Made by a program: the position numbers and the translations under genes. Below are positions 1-10,882 of a stretch of 64,000 bases of DNA, one piece after another (positions within the stretch are counted from its first letter, which is position 1; each line of letters begins with the position of its first letter). A model generated the notes under the pieces. That model was not told the origin of the DNA. It did no database searches and was given only the letters and a program-made list of their open reading frames with translations. This DNA comes from Sulfuracidifex metallicus DSM 6482 = JCM 9184. GTDB taxonomy: Archaea > Thermoproteota > Thermoprotei_A > Sulfolobales > Sulfolobaceae. The DNA is taken from contig CP135238.1 in NCBI GenBank assembly GCA_032834875.1, positions 1,122,011-1,186,010 of the forward strand, given 5' to 3'.

Positions 1-1353
1 AGGGAAATTCCATTTAGGATCAGACAACTCTCAGTTAAGGGAATTGAAAGGGATTTCTCCGAGATCTCTTCTCCTTTGCCAATTAGTTTTATAGATGCAC
101 TCAAACTTCTGAGGGAGATTGATAAGTCCGTCACCTCCATGATGAAGTTGGATAACGTTTACAATTCCATTTTAGGAAGGGACGTTTACGGAGGTGTGTT
201 AATGACAGAGGAGGCTATAGTTAAGTTCCTTTCTTCCATGAGGTTTTCAAGGGAAAAAATTGAGGATTTCATCAAGTTCCTTAACGGGACTAACTTTTCC
301 ATCAAATTCAAGGTAGGGCACAAAACCTTCTTTTATTTTCTTCCTCTGACGCTTGATGATAGCAAATTTAAGGTATTTTTGAATAGGGAAAAGACAAGTT
401 GGGATCCATCTTATTGGATAGGCAAAAGAATTGGAGGTCTGTACGAAGTTGAAGATGTTATAGCTAAGGGAGGTAACTCTTATGTGCTAAAGGGAAGGGC
501 TGAGTCGTTTAAGGTGGCTTTGAAAATTCCAGTCATAGTTCACGATCCGGGCAGGACAGTTCTAATCACAGGGAACACTCTAATGGATATGTTCAAGGAA
601 GTTGCAGTAGTTAAGGGAATCTCGGAAAAGAGAAAAGAGTATCTCGTGGAAATAACAGGAGTTAACTTCTCAAGGGAACACATAATAAAATGTCTTAGAG
701 ACCCAAGTTTCTATTACGAGAATCCTCCTTACATTGCTATGGAGTACATGGAAGGAGGTACCCTCAGGTCAATTATTCAAGAGAGGTACATCCTTTCTAA
801 TGTGTGGGAAGAGGTCGTTTCCATAGTTGCACTTTCCATAGCTAAGGGGATAGCCTCCCTCCACGAGGAAGGTTTAGTTCATCTAGACGTAAAGCCATCA
901 AACGTTCTCTTAACTTCTCCCGTAAGAGGTGGAGGAGAAGAATTGCTTGCTGACCTAAAGTCAGGCAAATTGCGAGCTAAACTCAGCGATTTAGGTTCTG
1001 TGACTCGCGTAGGAGAAAAGGTAGTTCACGCGACTCCTTGTTATGCACCGGGAGATCAGGTAATCTCTGGGTTAAAGGGTCTAGGCTCCCACGAATCCAT
1101 GGACGTTTACGCTTTTGGTGCAACGATTTACGAGATGCTCACTGGTAAGATGCTAAACTTCTCAATCACCGAAAAAATGAACGACGCAATAACCCTTCAC
1201 GACGTGAGCTTGGCAGAAGAGGCTTGGAATAACTTCAATCCAGACAAAATAGAGGGAAAAATGGGAGAGATAATCTCAAGTTGCGTTTCCAAGGACCCTT
1301 CAAGGAGACCCTCCATCAAGGACGTAGTGAAGGAATTAGAAAAAATAGTTTAG
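1..1353 (+). CDS. Serine/threonine protein kinase, 5' end outside window
   Basis: Eukaryotic-type (Hanks) protein kinase, expected to phosphorylate Ser/Thr in the cytoplasm. The frame is open from base 1 with no stop before the TTG at 76, so the true start very likely lies upstream. Counting from that TTG, a non-kinase N-terminal region fills about residues 1-110. The degenerate glycine loop (AKGGNSYVLKG) follows near 130, the ATP-binding lysine in VALKIP is at 150, the catalytic loop HLDVKPSN begins at 269, and DLG replaces the metal-binding DFG at 305. The activation segment ends CYAPGDQ instead of the usual APE. Sulfolobales carry many such kinases with unusual N-terminal halves. Kinase fold is certain; the target is unknown. 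Confidence 0.88.
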   Translation, partial: REIPFRIRQLSVKGIERDFSEISSPLPISFIDALKLLREIDKSVTSMMKLDNVYNSILGRDVYGGVLMTEEAIVKFLSSMRFSREKIEDFIKFLNGTNFSIKFKVGHKTFFYFLPLTLDDSKFKVFLNREKTSWDPSYWIGKRIGGLYEVEDVIAKGGNSYVLKGRAESFKVALKIPVIVHDPGRTVLITGNTLMDMFKEVAVVKGISEKRKEYLVEITGVNFSREHIIKCLRDPSFYYENPPYIAMEYMEGGTLRSIIQERYILSNVWEEVVSIVALSIAKGIASLHEEGLVHLDVKPSNVLLTSPVRGGGEELLADLKSGKLRAKLSDLGSVTRVGEKVVHATPCYAPGDQVISGLKGLGSHESMDVYAFGATIYEMLTGKMLNFSITEKMNDAITLHDVSLAEEAWNNFNPDKIEGKMGEIISSCVSKDPSRRPSIKDVVKELEKIV

Positions 1354-1416
1354 ATAAAGAAGGGAAAACTTCTATGACTTGATGAAAATTTTCGTGTTCT
1401 AAAAATTCAGTTTTGA

Positions 1417-2604
1417 TTAAGCATAAACTGGTGTTGGAGTCCTCTTAGGCCAGGTAAATATTGATATGAATATTACGGTTGCAGATATTCCTTCAAGGCC
1501 GTCTATGAAGAAGGGAAGAACTGACATTCCGAACAGTTGTATAACAACCCCTAAAACTGCAGATACTACACCTCCCCATACTGCTCCTAAGTTGTAAGAA
1601 GTCCCAGTAATGAAAGCTCTAACTTCTGGAGGTACGGAGGAAACCACAAGCCCAGATATCAAGGGCCAGAAACCTATGGAGAAAGCGTAAAGCATAACTC
1701 CACTGGACATTATCGGAACCGTCCTCATAGGGGAAATAAGGGGCAGAGATAGAACAGCAGCTACCATAATACCTATTAAGCCCATGTATATTAGCCTGAA
1801 TGGACTTACAAAGGACGTTAATCTAGCGAATAAAACATAGGAAAAGCCTTGAATGCCGTTGGCCACTGCCATAACTAGCCCTAGATCAGTGGAGGAAAAC
1901 CCGTTAAGGGACGCGTAATCAGGGTAAATGCTGAAAACTGCCATGTAAGCCACAAACAATCCAGACATTGCTAAGGAAGCCTTTATTAAGTAACCGTAAT
2001 AGTCTTTTACGTTAACTTTAACGAATGAGCTAGAGGATGGTACAAATCTCTCCTTTACCATAAAAGCTATATAAGGAACCACTAAAAGTGGCAACGATCC
2101 AGTTAACATGAACACTTCGTATTGCTGTATCGTTGACAATTGCCCTACTATAGCGAAGGTAACTCCGGTTAACGCATAGCCTACAGCGTAACCTGCCTGA
2201 ACTACGCTGTTTACAAGCTGCAACTTTTTGGGAGGAGCGCTCTCTATAGCCAAGACAGTTCCAGAGGTCCATTGAGCCCCCATAAAAACTCCCTCAATTA
2301 GCCTAAGCATCAGCATGAATGGTAGGAACAACGTAAACGCGAATGCCGTCTGAGCTACAGCATAGCCTGCAGTTCCCATCATAGCGACGATTTTCCTACC
2401 CTTTCTGTCGGCTAGCCTACCAAAGTAAAGTGCCCCTACTGCTCTACCCAATAGCCCAAGGGCAAAGAGAAGGGTCAAGTAAATGTAGGATATATGAAGA
2501 TAGCTGTGAAGGAACGTATATGCGTAAGTGATTAATACTAGGTCGTAAATGTTGCCGGCCCATCCAAGGGTGGAAGACAAGGTCGCATGAATATAATTAC
2601 GCAT
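1417..2604 (-). CDS. MFS transporter, metabolite:H+ symporter type
   Basis: Polytopic membrane protein of 395 residues with about 12 hydrophobic segments. The MFS motif between helices 2 and 3 is visible as GRLADRKGRK near residues 62-71, and an acidic LIEGVFMGAQW segment follows near 102-112, a pattern common in the metabolite/aromatic-acid:proton symporter branch. It probably imports a small organic substrate with protons, plausible in an acidophile with a large pH gradient. It starts at an ATG with a short N-terminus that runs straight into helix 1. The gene is convergent with the kinase and followed upstream by a second, unrelated MFS gene on the same strand. Substrate cannot be predicted. 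Confidence 0.85.
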   Translation of the reverse strand: MRNYIHATLSSTLGWAGNIYDLVLITYAYTFLHSYLHISYIYLTLLFALGLLGRAVGALYFGRLADRKGRKIVAMMGTAGYAVAQTAFAFTLFLPFMLMLRLIEGVFMGAQWTSGTVLAIESAPPKKLQLVNSVVQAGYAVGYALTGVTFAIVGQLSTIQQYEVFMLTGSLPLLVVPYIAFMVKERFVPSSSSFVKVNVKDYYGYLIKASLAMSGLFVAYMAVFSIYPDYASLNGFSSTDLGLVMAVANGIQGFSYVLFARLTSFVSPFRLIYMGLIGIMVAAVLSLPLISPMRTVPIMSSGVMLYAFSIGFWPLISGLVVSSVPPEVRAFITGTSYNLGAVWGGVVSAVLGVVIQLFGMSVLPFFIDGLEGISATVIFISIFTWPKRTPTPVYA

Positions 2605-2779
2605 ACTTAGAAGTTTAAGTAAGTTAAAAAAAGTTTAGTCTAATTTTCTTTGTATAAGTGTTCATTAGTTCTTCTAAAGATTACTATGAGAGAGACGTAA
2701 AAGTGTTATTTAACTTAAAAAATAGGTGAACTCTTTTCATAATGCGGTATAAAAAAGAAGTGGAGCGTAAAGATTTGTC

Positions 2780-3961
2780 TCAGATCGTTCTCGAGTCGCT
2801 TTGTACTGTCCTTTTAGGTAAAAGCGGAGTCATTAGGAGAGAGACGAACGCAATTATAATTAGGGCTATGAATGACGTAATCAATGGTATATTGTACCCT
2901 AGAAATGCGGTAATTAATGCGTCTCCAGCTGCACCACCAACAGTTACACCTATTCCCCAAACATAGGAGTTGGCAACCGTGACGAAGCTCTTTGGAAAAA
3001 CTTGGTTCACGTAACCCAATAGAACTGGAAATGAGCTGAACGCTGAGAACGTAAATAAGGTATAGACTAAGGAAGAAAGGGTAAACTGTTTTATCTCGAG
3101 AAATCCAAGGAAGAAGGCTATAGACATGACGCTTGATAATATGAAAGCGAACTTTCCGCCCTTTCTTTCAGTGATAATTCCGAAGACTGGCTGTCCGAAC
3201 ACCGATCCTATAAAACCTACTGTAAGGAATATTCCAGCCAGGAAGGCCGAATGATAAATTGAGAAGACGTACTTTCCAGTAAAGGTTGTTACACCAGTTA
3301 TGAACATGCTTCTTAGAAACACCATGACACCTAGCAGAAGAAGGAACTTCTTGAACTTGTTCTCTAATTTCTCCTTAGCTTTCCTTATTGTAGACGTCTT
3401 GGCGTATCCAGTTAAGCCAAGTCTAATGATAGTTGATGCTATCAGCATAATGATTCCGAACACAAGTAATCCATACAATGCAGATAAGATCAATATAAGA
3501 AATGCAACAACAGAAGGCATTATTGACCTTCCGATGCTCCCCATGGATCCGTTAATTCCTAAAGCTCTACCAGAAGATTTGCCGAAAACGTTGGCAAGTA
3601 CACTACCTCCTATTGGATGGTAAAACGCTTGACCTATTCCGAGGATCGTAGCTGCAATTATCATAAAGATTTCGGTAAATAGCTTAAATGATAACGCAAA
3701 CAAGATCATGGAAAAACCCTCCAAGGCTATGCCTATCATTATCAATAAGGAGTCATGTTGATGCTTGTCTGCGAAGTCGCCTATAGGTGGCGAGAGAAGG
3801 CCTGAGATAAGAGTATAAAGTACTGCAACCGAGCCCAATAAGACGTCGCTAACATGCAACTCCTCGTAGTATACTATGAGTAACGGGAATATTAGGAAAG
3901 TCCCGTCATTGAAGAAGTGTGCAACAGAGGTGAAAAACAACGCTCTAAACTTTGAGATCAT
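2780..3961 (-). CDS. MFS transporter, fosmidomycin-resistance-like
   Basis: A 393-residue polytopic membrane protein. The N-terminal segment with HFFNDGTFLIFPLL and the following PPIGDFADK loop (a modified MFS motif A) resemble the fosmidomycin-resistance (Fsr) branch of MFS, and a second-half loop GIITERKGGK is the C-terminal counterpart. An efflux role is likely for the branch but not shown here. It lies 175 bases upstream of the other MFS gene on the same strand; the two share no obvious sequence similarity, so they are not a recent duplication. Start is the ATG at 3961, and divergent nadB begins 217 bases away. Confidence 0.82.
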   Translation of the reverse strand: MISKFRALFFTSVAHFFNDGTFLIFPLLIVYYEELHVSDVLLGSVAVLYTLISGLLSPPIGDFADKHQHDSLLIMIGIALEGFSMILFALSFKLFTEIFMIIAATILGIGQAFYHPIGGSVLANVFGKSSGRALGINGSMGSIGRSIMPSVVAFLILILSALYGLLVFGIIMLIASTIIRLGLTGYAKTSTIRKAKEKLENKFKKFLLLLGVMVFLRSMFITGVTTFTGKYVFSIYHSAFLAGIFLTVGFIGSVFGQPVFGIITERKGGKFAFILSSVMSIAFFLGFLEIKQFTLSSLVYTLFTFSAFSSFPVLLGYVNQVFPKSFVTVANSYVWGIGVTVGGAAGDALITAFLGYNIPLITSFIALIIIAFVSLLMTPLLPKRTVQSDSRTI

Positions 3962-4142
3962 AGGTATTTTAGTGATCTATAAGATTAAAGAGTTAAGTAA
4001 AAATGGTCATCTAGAGTCTGCACTGGAAAAATCTTCTTGTTGTTATTTTCTATATTTATCTAGCTTTTTAGAACTTCAGCGAGTCACTAATGAACTAGGT
4101 CATTAAGCAATAATCGTCATCTAAAATTGATATAAAAGTTGA

Positions 4143-5612
<1,470 letters not shown>

Positions 5613-5671
5613 ACGTCGTGAAAAAGAGCTAGACGTCCAAGCCTCGTCCTCATATTTTACATCTTTTAAAC

Positions 5672-5730
5672 AAGAGACTGCATCTATAAGGGAGAGAGTA
5701 GTTCGCTTTCCTTTTTAAAAACAGTCTCTT
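5672..5730. terminator. Inverted repeat between convergent genes
   Basis: AAGAGACTG at 5672-5680 is exactly inverted as CAGTCTCTT at 5722-5730, with 41 bases between and T-rich stretches nearby. It sits in the 122-base gap between nadB and the convergent ABC ATPase gene, so it may serve as a two-way transcription end or an mRNA 3' structure. Archaeal termination usually needs only T tracts, so the repeat's role is an inference. Confidence 0.35.
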
Positions 5731-5734
5731 CCTT

Positions 5735-6673
5735 TTAATTACTTGTTTTTGAGGCATTCTCCATTGCCCTTCCATAAGCCTCGTCAAGTTCGTCATTTAT
5801 GAAGAAGTCCTTAATTTTAACTCCTTGTGAGATTAAGATTTGAGACAACTCTTCCCTTCTATCTTCCTTAAGTGATAACAAAAATCTGTAGTCCTCTCCT
5901 CTTTTCCTCATTTCACTAACTTTCACGTAATCTATGCTCTTGATTACTTCCTGCAACTTCTCTGGGGTCGTAGTATCAACTATAACTATAATGCCTAAGA
6001 ACTTCTTTACCATGTCTTCTACAGTTCCTTTGAAGAAGATCTTGCCTTTATATATTAAGTAAACAGTGTCCGCCAACTTCCTCACGTCGTCGAGCTGATG
6101 CGACGTCATGAAAACTGAAGTTCCACCCTTTTTAAGATCCTGTATAACCTCCCTTATTTTAAGGTTTATAATAGGATCAGTTCCTATATTAGGTTCATCC
6201 ATAACTAATAATGAAGGGTTTCCTAACAAGGCTTCCGCTATTGCTATTCTCTGAGTCATACCCTTACTATACTTTGCTATTTTCCTGTCTGCGAATTCCT
6301 TCATTCCAACTATATCTAATACCTTACTCACCTCACCCTTATCTATGCCTTTCAGAGAACATGACATTTCTAAAACTTCCCTTCCGCTCATGAAAGGTGG
6401 AAGATTTGGCAGTTCTTGTACATAACCTACCTCCCTGAATACTTTCTTTGAAGAAAAAGGATCATCGCCTAATATGGAAACTTTTCCCTGGTTTGGAAAT
6501 ATGAGACCCATTATTATCCTTATGGAAGTTGTCTTTCCGCTGCCGTTTGGACCTAGAAGAGCAGTAACTGAGCCTCTTTCTGTCTCAAAGGATACTCCAT
6601 TAAGTGCTGGCTTCTTACCCTTTTTGTCGTAAAACTTCTTTAAGTTTTCAGCTATGATAGCACTCATTATCAT
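5735..6673 (-). CDS. ABC transporter ATP-binding protein without adjacent permease
   Basis: ATPase subunit of an ABC-2 type (drug/polysaccharide/lipid-type) exporter. Walker A is LLGPNGSGKTTSIR near residues 38-51, the signature is SKGMTQR near 136-142, and Walker B LLVMDEPNIGTDP near 154-166 is followed by a switch histidine in MTSHQLDD. The C-terminal 80 residues form the extra domain common in this subfamily. A TATA-like box about 25 bases upstream of the ATG at 6673 supports this start; an ATG six bases later is possible. No membrane subunit lies on either side, so its partner must be encoded elsewhere. Confidence 0.9.
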   Translation of the reverse strand: MIMSAIIAENLKKFYDKKGKKPALNGVSFETERGSVTALLGPNGSGKTTSIRIIMGLIFPNQGKVSILGDDPFSSKKVFREVGYVQELPNLPPFMSGREVLEMSCSLKGIDKGEVSKVLDIVGMKEFADRKIAKYSKGMTQRIAIAEALLGNPSLLVMDEPNIGTDPIINLKIREVIQDLKKGGTSVFMTSHQLDDVRKLADTVYLIYKGKIFFKGTVEDMVKKFLGIIVIVDTTTPEKLQEVIKSIDYVKVSEMRKRGEDYRFLLSLKEDRREELSQILISQGVKIKDFFINDELDEAYGRAMENASKTSN

Positions 6674-6756
6674 TAATCTGTAAGCGGGAGTTAAATCTTT
6701 TTTAAAAATTTATTGAAATAGCGTCGCTGAGAGGTTTACCTTACAGAGAAGGGGGT

Positions 6757-6809
6757 TAAGGGGGCGGAAAGCCTCGCCTCTCTGAGGCGGGGGATGGATA
6801 GCCCCCTTA
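6757..6809 (+). other. GC-rich two-stem hairpin, IS200/IS605-end-like
   Basis: TAAGGGGGC at 6757-6765 pairs perfectly with GCCCCCTTA at 6801-6809. Inside it an inner stem GCCTC/GAGGC (about 6771-6788) forms a second hairpin. GC content is far above the surrounding AT-rich DNA. Subterminal hairpins of the form CCTCGCC...GGCGGGG are typical of archaeal IS200/IS605/IS1341-type elements, so this could be the left boundary of a small derivative element whose right boundary is at 7080. It lies upstream of the minus-strand ABC ATPase gene, so a terminator role for that gene is excluded. Confidence 0.5.
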
Positions 6810-6844
6810 TAAATGGTTTAAATATTTCTTTTTTCAAAAATCTT

Positions 6845-7080
<236 letters not shown>

Positions 7081-7206
7081 TTTGTTGCTTAATCTTTTTC
7101 CTCATCAATTTTTTCACATGATACTTTATCTCTTTTTGTGAATTTATTTTCGCAGATAAACCGAAACCTAAGGTAGGTTTTTATCCATCGGTTTCTCGTT
7201 ATCTTT

Positions 7207-7989
7207 GTGATCTCTCCTATCATACTTATATTGATTGGAATAGCGGTTGGCATACTGACTGGAGTAACCGGATCTAGCGGAGTATTGATTGTAGTACCAG
7301 CCCTTTCTCTTCTTGGTCTTTCATTTCAAGAGTCAGTTGGGTCCAGCTTGTTAGTTGACGTAATAACTACAATCTCTGTTATTATAGCATATATGAAAAA
7401 TAAAAACGTCGACGTTAGGTTAGCTCTACTTTTAGGAGTAGGTGCTGTAATAGGTGCTCAAGTTGGAACTAGACTTGCGTTAGCGGTTCCAGAAACACCT
7501 TTGGAGGCTGTTTTCGCTGTATTTGCAATCGTCATGGCCATAAGATCTTTTTCAAGGATAAAGAAAAGGGAGGACAAAAAAGTGGAGGATGGAGGTCAAG
7601 TTAGAACTTCACCGTCGTTGATAAGGAGGGTGATAGGTATTCCTTCTCTGAGCTTTTTGGTAGGCATAGTTACGGGCACCCTAGGTGCAAGCGGTGGAAT
7701 AATGTTTATAGCAGTAATGATGATTCTCGAACCTGGGCTACCTATAAAGAGGATGATAGGCACAGCTACTCTAGGTATGTTGCTTTCAGCGATAAGCGGA
7801 GCTTCAGCCTATATTTATACCGGTGTGATAGATATCTATGCCTCAATAGTGATAGGAATCATAGCTTTAATTTCGGGATATTTCTTTGCTAAGCTGGCAA
7901 ACAAGGCTGATCCGCGTTATATATACGCTTTCCTGGGTTCGATATTTGTAGTTACAGCCATGACTGAGGCAATAAAAATATTACATTAA
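7207..7989 (+). CDS. TauE/SafE family sulfite/organic anion exporter
   Basis: A 260-residue membrane protein of the TauE/SafE (former DUF81) family, predicted to export sulfite, sulfoacetate or similar anions. Two repeated halves are visible, each starting with a Gly-rich helix: GILTGVTGSSGVLIVVPAL near residues 15-33 and GIVTGTLGASGGIMFIAVM near 155-173. A charged cytosolic loop at about 115-135 separates them. It starts at a GTG directly before the first helix, with a TTTTTA box about 35 bases upstream. It is a single-gene unit between the hairpin element and a surface-protein gene. Sulfite export would suit a sulfur-metabolising host, but specificity varies widely in this family. Confidence 0.82.
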   Translation: MISPIILILIGIAVGILTGVTGSSGVLIVVPALSLLGLSFQESVGSSLLVDVITTISVIIAYMKNKNVDVRLALLLGVGAVIGAQVGTRLALAVPETPLEAVFAVFAIVMAIRSFSRIKKREDKKVEDGGQVRTSPSLIRRVIGIPSLSFLVGIVTGTLGASGGIMFIAVMMILEPGLPIKRMIGTATLGMLLSAISGASAYIYTGVIDIYASIVIGIIALISGYFFAKLANKADPRYIYAFLGSIFVVTAMTEAIKILH

Positions 7990-8105
7990 CGTTCAAATTA
8001 TTCTTGTTTTACAGTTATTCCTTAGAGGGTTACATAAAATCTTAATAATCATTATATTTAAAAATTACTTAAATAAAAACATAAAGCCTTATAATTACTT
8101 AAATC

Positions 8106-8114
8106 TTCTTTTTT
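8106..8114 (+). terminator. T-tract terminator after TauE/SafE gene
   Basis: A run of oligo-T interrupted once (about 8103-8114) lies about 115 bases after the exporter stop codon in the gap before the next plus-strand gene. T tracts are the usual archaeal termination signal. The rest of this gap (7990-8325) is AT-rich; it also holds GAACAG at 8166-8171 inverted as CTGTTC at 8179-8184, of unknown use. Confidence 0.35.
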
Positions 8115-8325
8115 TTGGATGTTACTTACGTTATTATTTAACTCTTACGAAGTTTGTACCTAAAGGAACAGCAATGGACTGTTCTGTCTACCATTTATAG
8201 ATAAAAATAACATGTATATAATTAAAAGAATTCTTAATTATAAATGGTTAAATTCAACAAAGACTAAATTAAATATTACGCTAAAAGTTATAAACGGGGT
8301 ATTACTTTTCTATGTAGTGCCGCCG

Positions 8326-10044
8326 ATGAATCGTAGAATTGGTATAGGTCTGTTAATATTAACAGTAGGAATGCTCATGACCGTAACTCCCTATTTAGCG
8401 GAGTTTTCTCAGAGTGGTTTTCATATATACTCGCCATCACAGGACAATCAGTCGTACAAGGATGGACAGACAGTTATATTGGACTTCTCTTCTGCCTACA
8501 AGAACAATCCGTTCACAATTATTGTAAATAAATACTGTTATAATAGCACTACTGGGAAAACCTCAATAAAGCTATACAATGAAATAGGAGAGATCACAAA
8601 TTCAAGCGGAGGTTTCTATGGTCCTATAATTTCAGGACAGTACCCGATTGGAAAATATCAAATATTACTAGAGGATGCTTACTCAAACGCTTATGCCGAA
8701 TTTAACTTAACAATAACTCCAGATTCTTACCCAGCATATCTTGCGGTTACAGTTCAATCACAAAACGGTACAATAATACCAGGGGCTACGGTAGAAGCTA
8801 AAGCACCAAACGGTACAATAGTAGCAATGAACAAGACGTCAAATAACGGAGTAGCTTACCTTCAAGTTCAATATCCATTATCTCCAATCAACTACACAGT
8901 CATAGCATATGCCGGCGGATTCGCAACGGAATCAAAGGTAGTTACTGTAAACTCCAATGCAACTTTCCCCGTTACTTTATCTCTACCTTATACTGGACTT
9001 CACATATACCTAGTGAAGGTCTTCGGTGTAAATGAAAGTTCGATGACCTTCCTTGAAGGTAAACCAATAACCTTAGAATATCAAGTAGAATATCAAGGAA
9101 TGCCAGAGTCTAACGTTATAGTGTATCTCTACCTACAAGGTGGAACTTCCGTACTAAACAACGCCACTAATGCAAATGGTTTAACTAACTTTACTGTCGT
9201 TCCAAAATACACCGGGAAACCCTATGAGTTACTGACTAACGCTACAGTTATCTACAATAACCAAGTTGCTTTCAAGGTAACTCAGCTTAAAGTTGTGCCG
9301 AACACTAGCGTTACATTAGTACCGATCAACGTAAAAGTAAGCGAGACAAATGGCACTCCACTATTATCAAATGTGTCTCTAAAGTATCCCAATGGTACTA
9401 TAGTTACAGCTAGAGGCTCTTCTGTAACGTTCAACGTTACTTACAACGGAACGCCTGAGTACCTTACAATTTACGCTAGCTCTCTAGGTTTTATGCAGAG
9501 AAACCAGACTATCTACGTTAACTCAACGTTACCTATCAATGTAACTTTAGCCTTACCAAAGGAGTTCATGAACGTTTCTATAGAGTTGGAACAAGATGGT
9601 AAGATATTAACATCGCCCTACACTGTCAAAGGTGGAATTCCAGTTTATGTTAATATTACGGCATCCATGAATAATATGCCTGTTCCCGCTACAGTAACCG
9701 AGGAGGTGAAATTAGCAAACGGAACTACAGCTTCTTATAACATGACGTTACCTTCCAATGGAAGCACAATGGAAGAGCTTACTTTACCTAAGACGAACGG
9801 GACAAACCAGATTTACTTGAAAATTAGTTATAACGGAGTAACCTACACTCACTCATTAACAATTACATCTCAAGTGCCTCCAGTTAGTACTTTGAATACA
9901 TCTACTACAACAACCACATCAACTACACCTTCAACTGCAACCTCTAAACCTTCTGATATTCTCTATATCATCATCGGTATAATAGTGGTTATAGTTATAG
10001 TTGGAGTTGTTCTTCTGTTCAAGAGAGGTAAGCGAACTCAGTAA
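8326..10044 (+). CDS. Secreted surface protein with Ig-like repeats and C-terminal membrane anchor
   Basis: Large extracytoplasmic protein of unknown function. From the ATG at 8326 it begins MNRRIGIGLLILTVGMLM, a signal peptide or signal anchor. Carboxypeptidase-regulatory/Ig-like beta domains follow, with at least two related units containing PGATVEAKAPNGTIV and PLLSNVSLKYPNGTIV. The body is rich in N-X-S/T sequons, as in heavily glycosylated Sulfolobales envelope proteins. A Ser/Thr-rich spacer (about 20 residues) precedes a C-terminal hydrophobic helix (about 545-565) and the basic tail KRGKRTQ. The frame is open further upstream to 8212, but a TATA-like GTTATAAAC near 8288-8296 favours a start at 8326, or the GTG at 8317. 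An adhesin, S-layer-associated or binding role is possible; I do not recognise the family. Confidence 0.75.
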   Translation: MNRRIGIGLLILTVGMLMTVTPYLAEFSQSGFHIYSPSQDNQSYKDGQTVILDFSSAYKNNPFTIIVNKYCYNSTTGKTSIKLYNEIGEITNSSGGFYGPIISGQYPIGKYQILLEDAYSNAYAEFNLTITPDSYPAYLAVTVQSQNGTIIPGATVEAKAPNGTIVAMNKTSNNGVAYLQVQYPLSPINYTVIAYAGGFATESKVVTVNSNATFPVTLSLPYTGLHIYLVKVFGVNESSMTFLEGKPITLEYQVEYQGMPESNVIVYLYLQGGTSVLNNATNANGLTNFTVVPKYTGKPYELLTNATVIYNNQVAFKVTQLKVVPNTSVTLVPINVKVSETNGTPLLSNVSLKYPNGTIVTARGSSVTFNVTYNGTPEYLTIYASSLGFMQRNQTIYVNSTLPINVTLALPKEFMNVSIELEQDGKILTSPYTVKGGIPVYVNITASMNNMPVPATVTEEVKLANGTTASYNMTLPSNGSTMEELTLPKTNGTNQIYLKISYNGVTYTHSLTITSQVPPVSTLNTSTTTTTSTTPSTATSKPSDILYIIIGIIVVIVIVGVVLLFKRGKRTQ

Positions 10045-10134
10045 TTTTAAACCAATTTAGTTTTTTAATATTCTATCTTTAGAGCATTTACCATTTTTAA
10101 ATGAGACGGAGCTATACCTCTCATAGTTACCCCA

Positions 10135-10180
10135 GTGAACTACCCCGCCCTTTACGGAAGTGGTCTTCCGCCCACTTAAC
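10135..10180 (-). mobile_element. Relic of IS200/IS605-type right end
   Basis: On the minus strand the sequence ends GGGCGGGGTAGTTCAC (10135-10150 read in reverse), nearly the same as the end of the decayed tnpB element at 55621 (GCGGGGTTAGTTCAC). The adjoining bases form a short GC-rich stem, ACGGAAG/CTTCCG. A further inverted pair ATGAGA/TCTCAT lies just before it, near 10101-10123. No transposase frame remains. It overlaps possible upstream starts of the next gene, one reason to prefer that gene's later start. Confidence 0.45.
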
Positions 10181-10225
10181 CCTAGATATGATAAAACTTA
10201 TTCTACGATTTCCCTATTATTTAGT

Positions 10226-10807
10226 GTGAAGCGATGTCCTAGATGTGGAGAGGAAAACGAAGATGATGCCAATTTTTGTATAAGGTGTGGATATGGCTTT
10301 AAAACCTCCATGAGATACGTGATTCTTTCAGCCATAACTTATTTCATATATACGGCTTTAGATTTTTTTACTTTAACAGAAGTTGAAAGGATTCCTACTC
10401 TAATAAATCCAGAATCAGTCTTAATATTCCTTTATAGCTATTCTGGTGCTCAAATATATTTAATTTCAGTGCTTTCTTTAATTATATTTGACGTTTCCGT
10501 CTGGTCTCTTGCCAGAGCGTTAGAGGGTATAGGCACAAGTGCATATATTTTAGTTAATGTAGGATTCAAGTTACTTCTAATCGTGGAATTTGTAGGTTCT
10601 CTAATCCTTTTCCTGTTCCTTCAAGAACCCTTTTTAGGTTCCCTTTTGATAACACTGGCAACATTAGGAACATTAACCTTGCTGGTTTCCACGATAGGTC
10701 TTTCCTTCGGTACGTATAAAATAGGAACTTTTCTTCAAAACAATGCAATAAAACTGCTTTCAGTACTTTATTTGATTCCTCTGCTAGGTTTTCTTATAAC
10801 TCTTTGA
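10226..10807 (+). CDS. Zinc-ribbon membrane protein
   Basis: An N-terminal zinc ribbon with two CXXC pairs (CPRCG and CIRCG, 17 residues apart) is followed by a hydrophobic domain with about four membrane helices. This resembles the widespread archaeal zinc-ribbon plus membrane-domain proteins of unknown role. The frame is open back to 10160, but those extra residues fall in the mobile-element relic. The GTG at 10226 makes the protein begin MKRCPRCG, matching the start of the neighbouring paralogue, so I choose it (193 residues). Together with the next gene it forms a tandem pair; the membrane parts have diverged strongly. Function unknown; the ribbon probably faces the cytoplasm. Confidence 0.72.
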   Translation: MKRCPRCGEENEDDANFCIRCGYGFKTSMRYVILSAITYFIYTALDFFTLTEVERIPTLINPESVLIFLYSYSGAQIYLISVLSLIIFDVSVWSLARALEGIGTSAYILVNVGFKLLLIVEFVGSLILFLFLQEPFLGSLLITLATLGTLTLLVSTIGLSFGTYKIGTFLQNNAIKLLSVLYLIPLLGFLITL

Positions 10808-10882
10808 TAACATGTGTAGGAAATGATATTGATGTACAATGCCGAAAAACCGATATAAGAGTGAAATCAGCTTTGTAAATAG

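Noticed and set aside
10160-10225. Upstream extension of the zinc-ribbon gene from 10160
   Set aside because: It lies over the mobile-element relic, and the paralogue starts directly with the zinc ribbon, so the GTG at 10226 is preferred.
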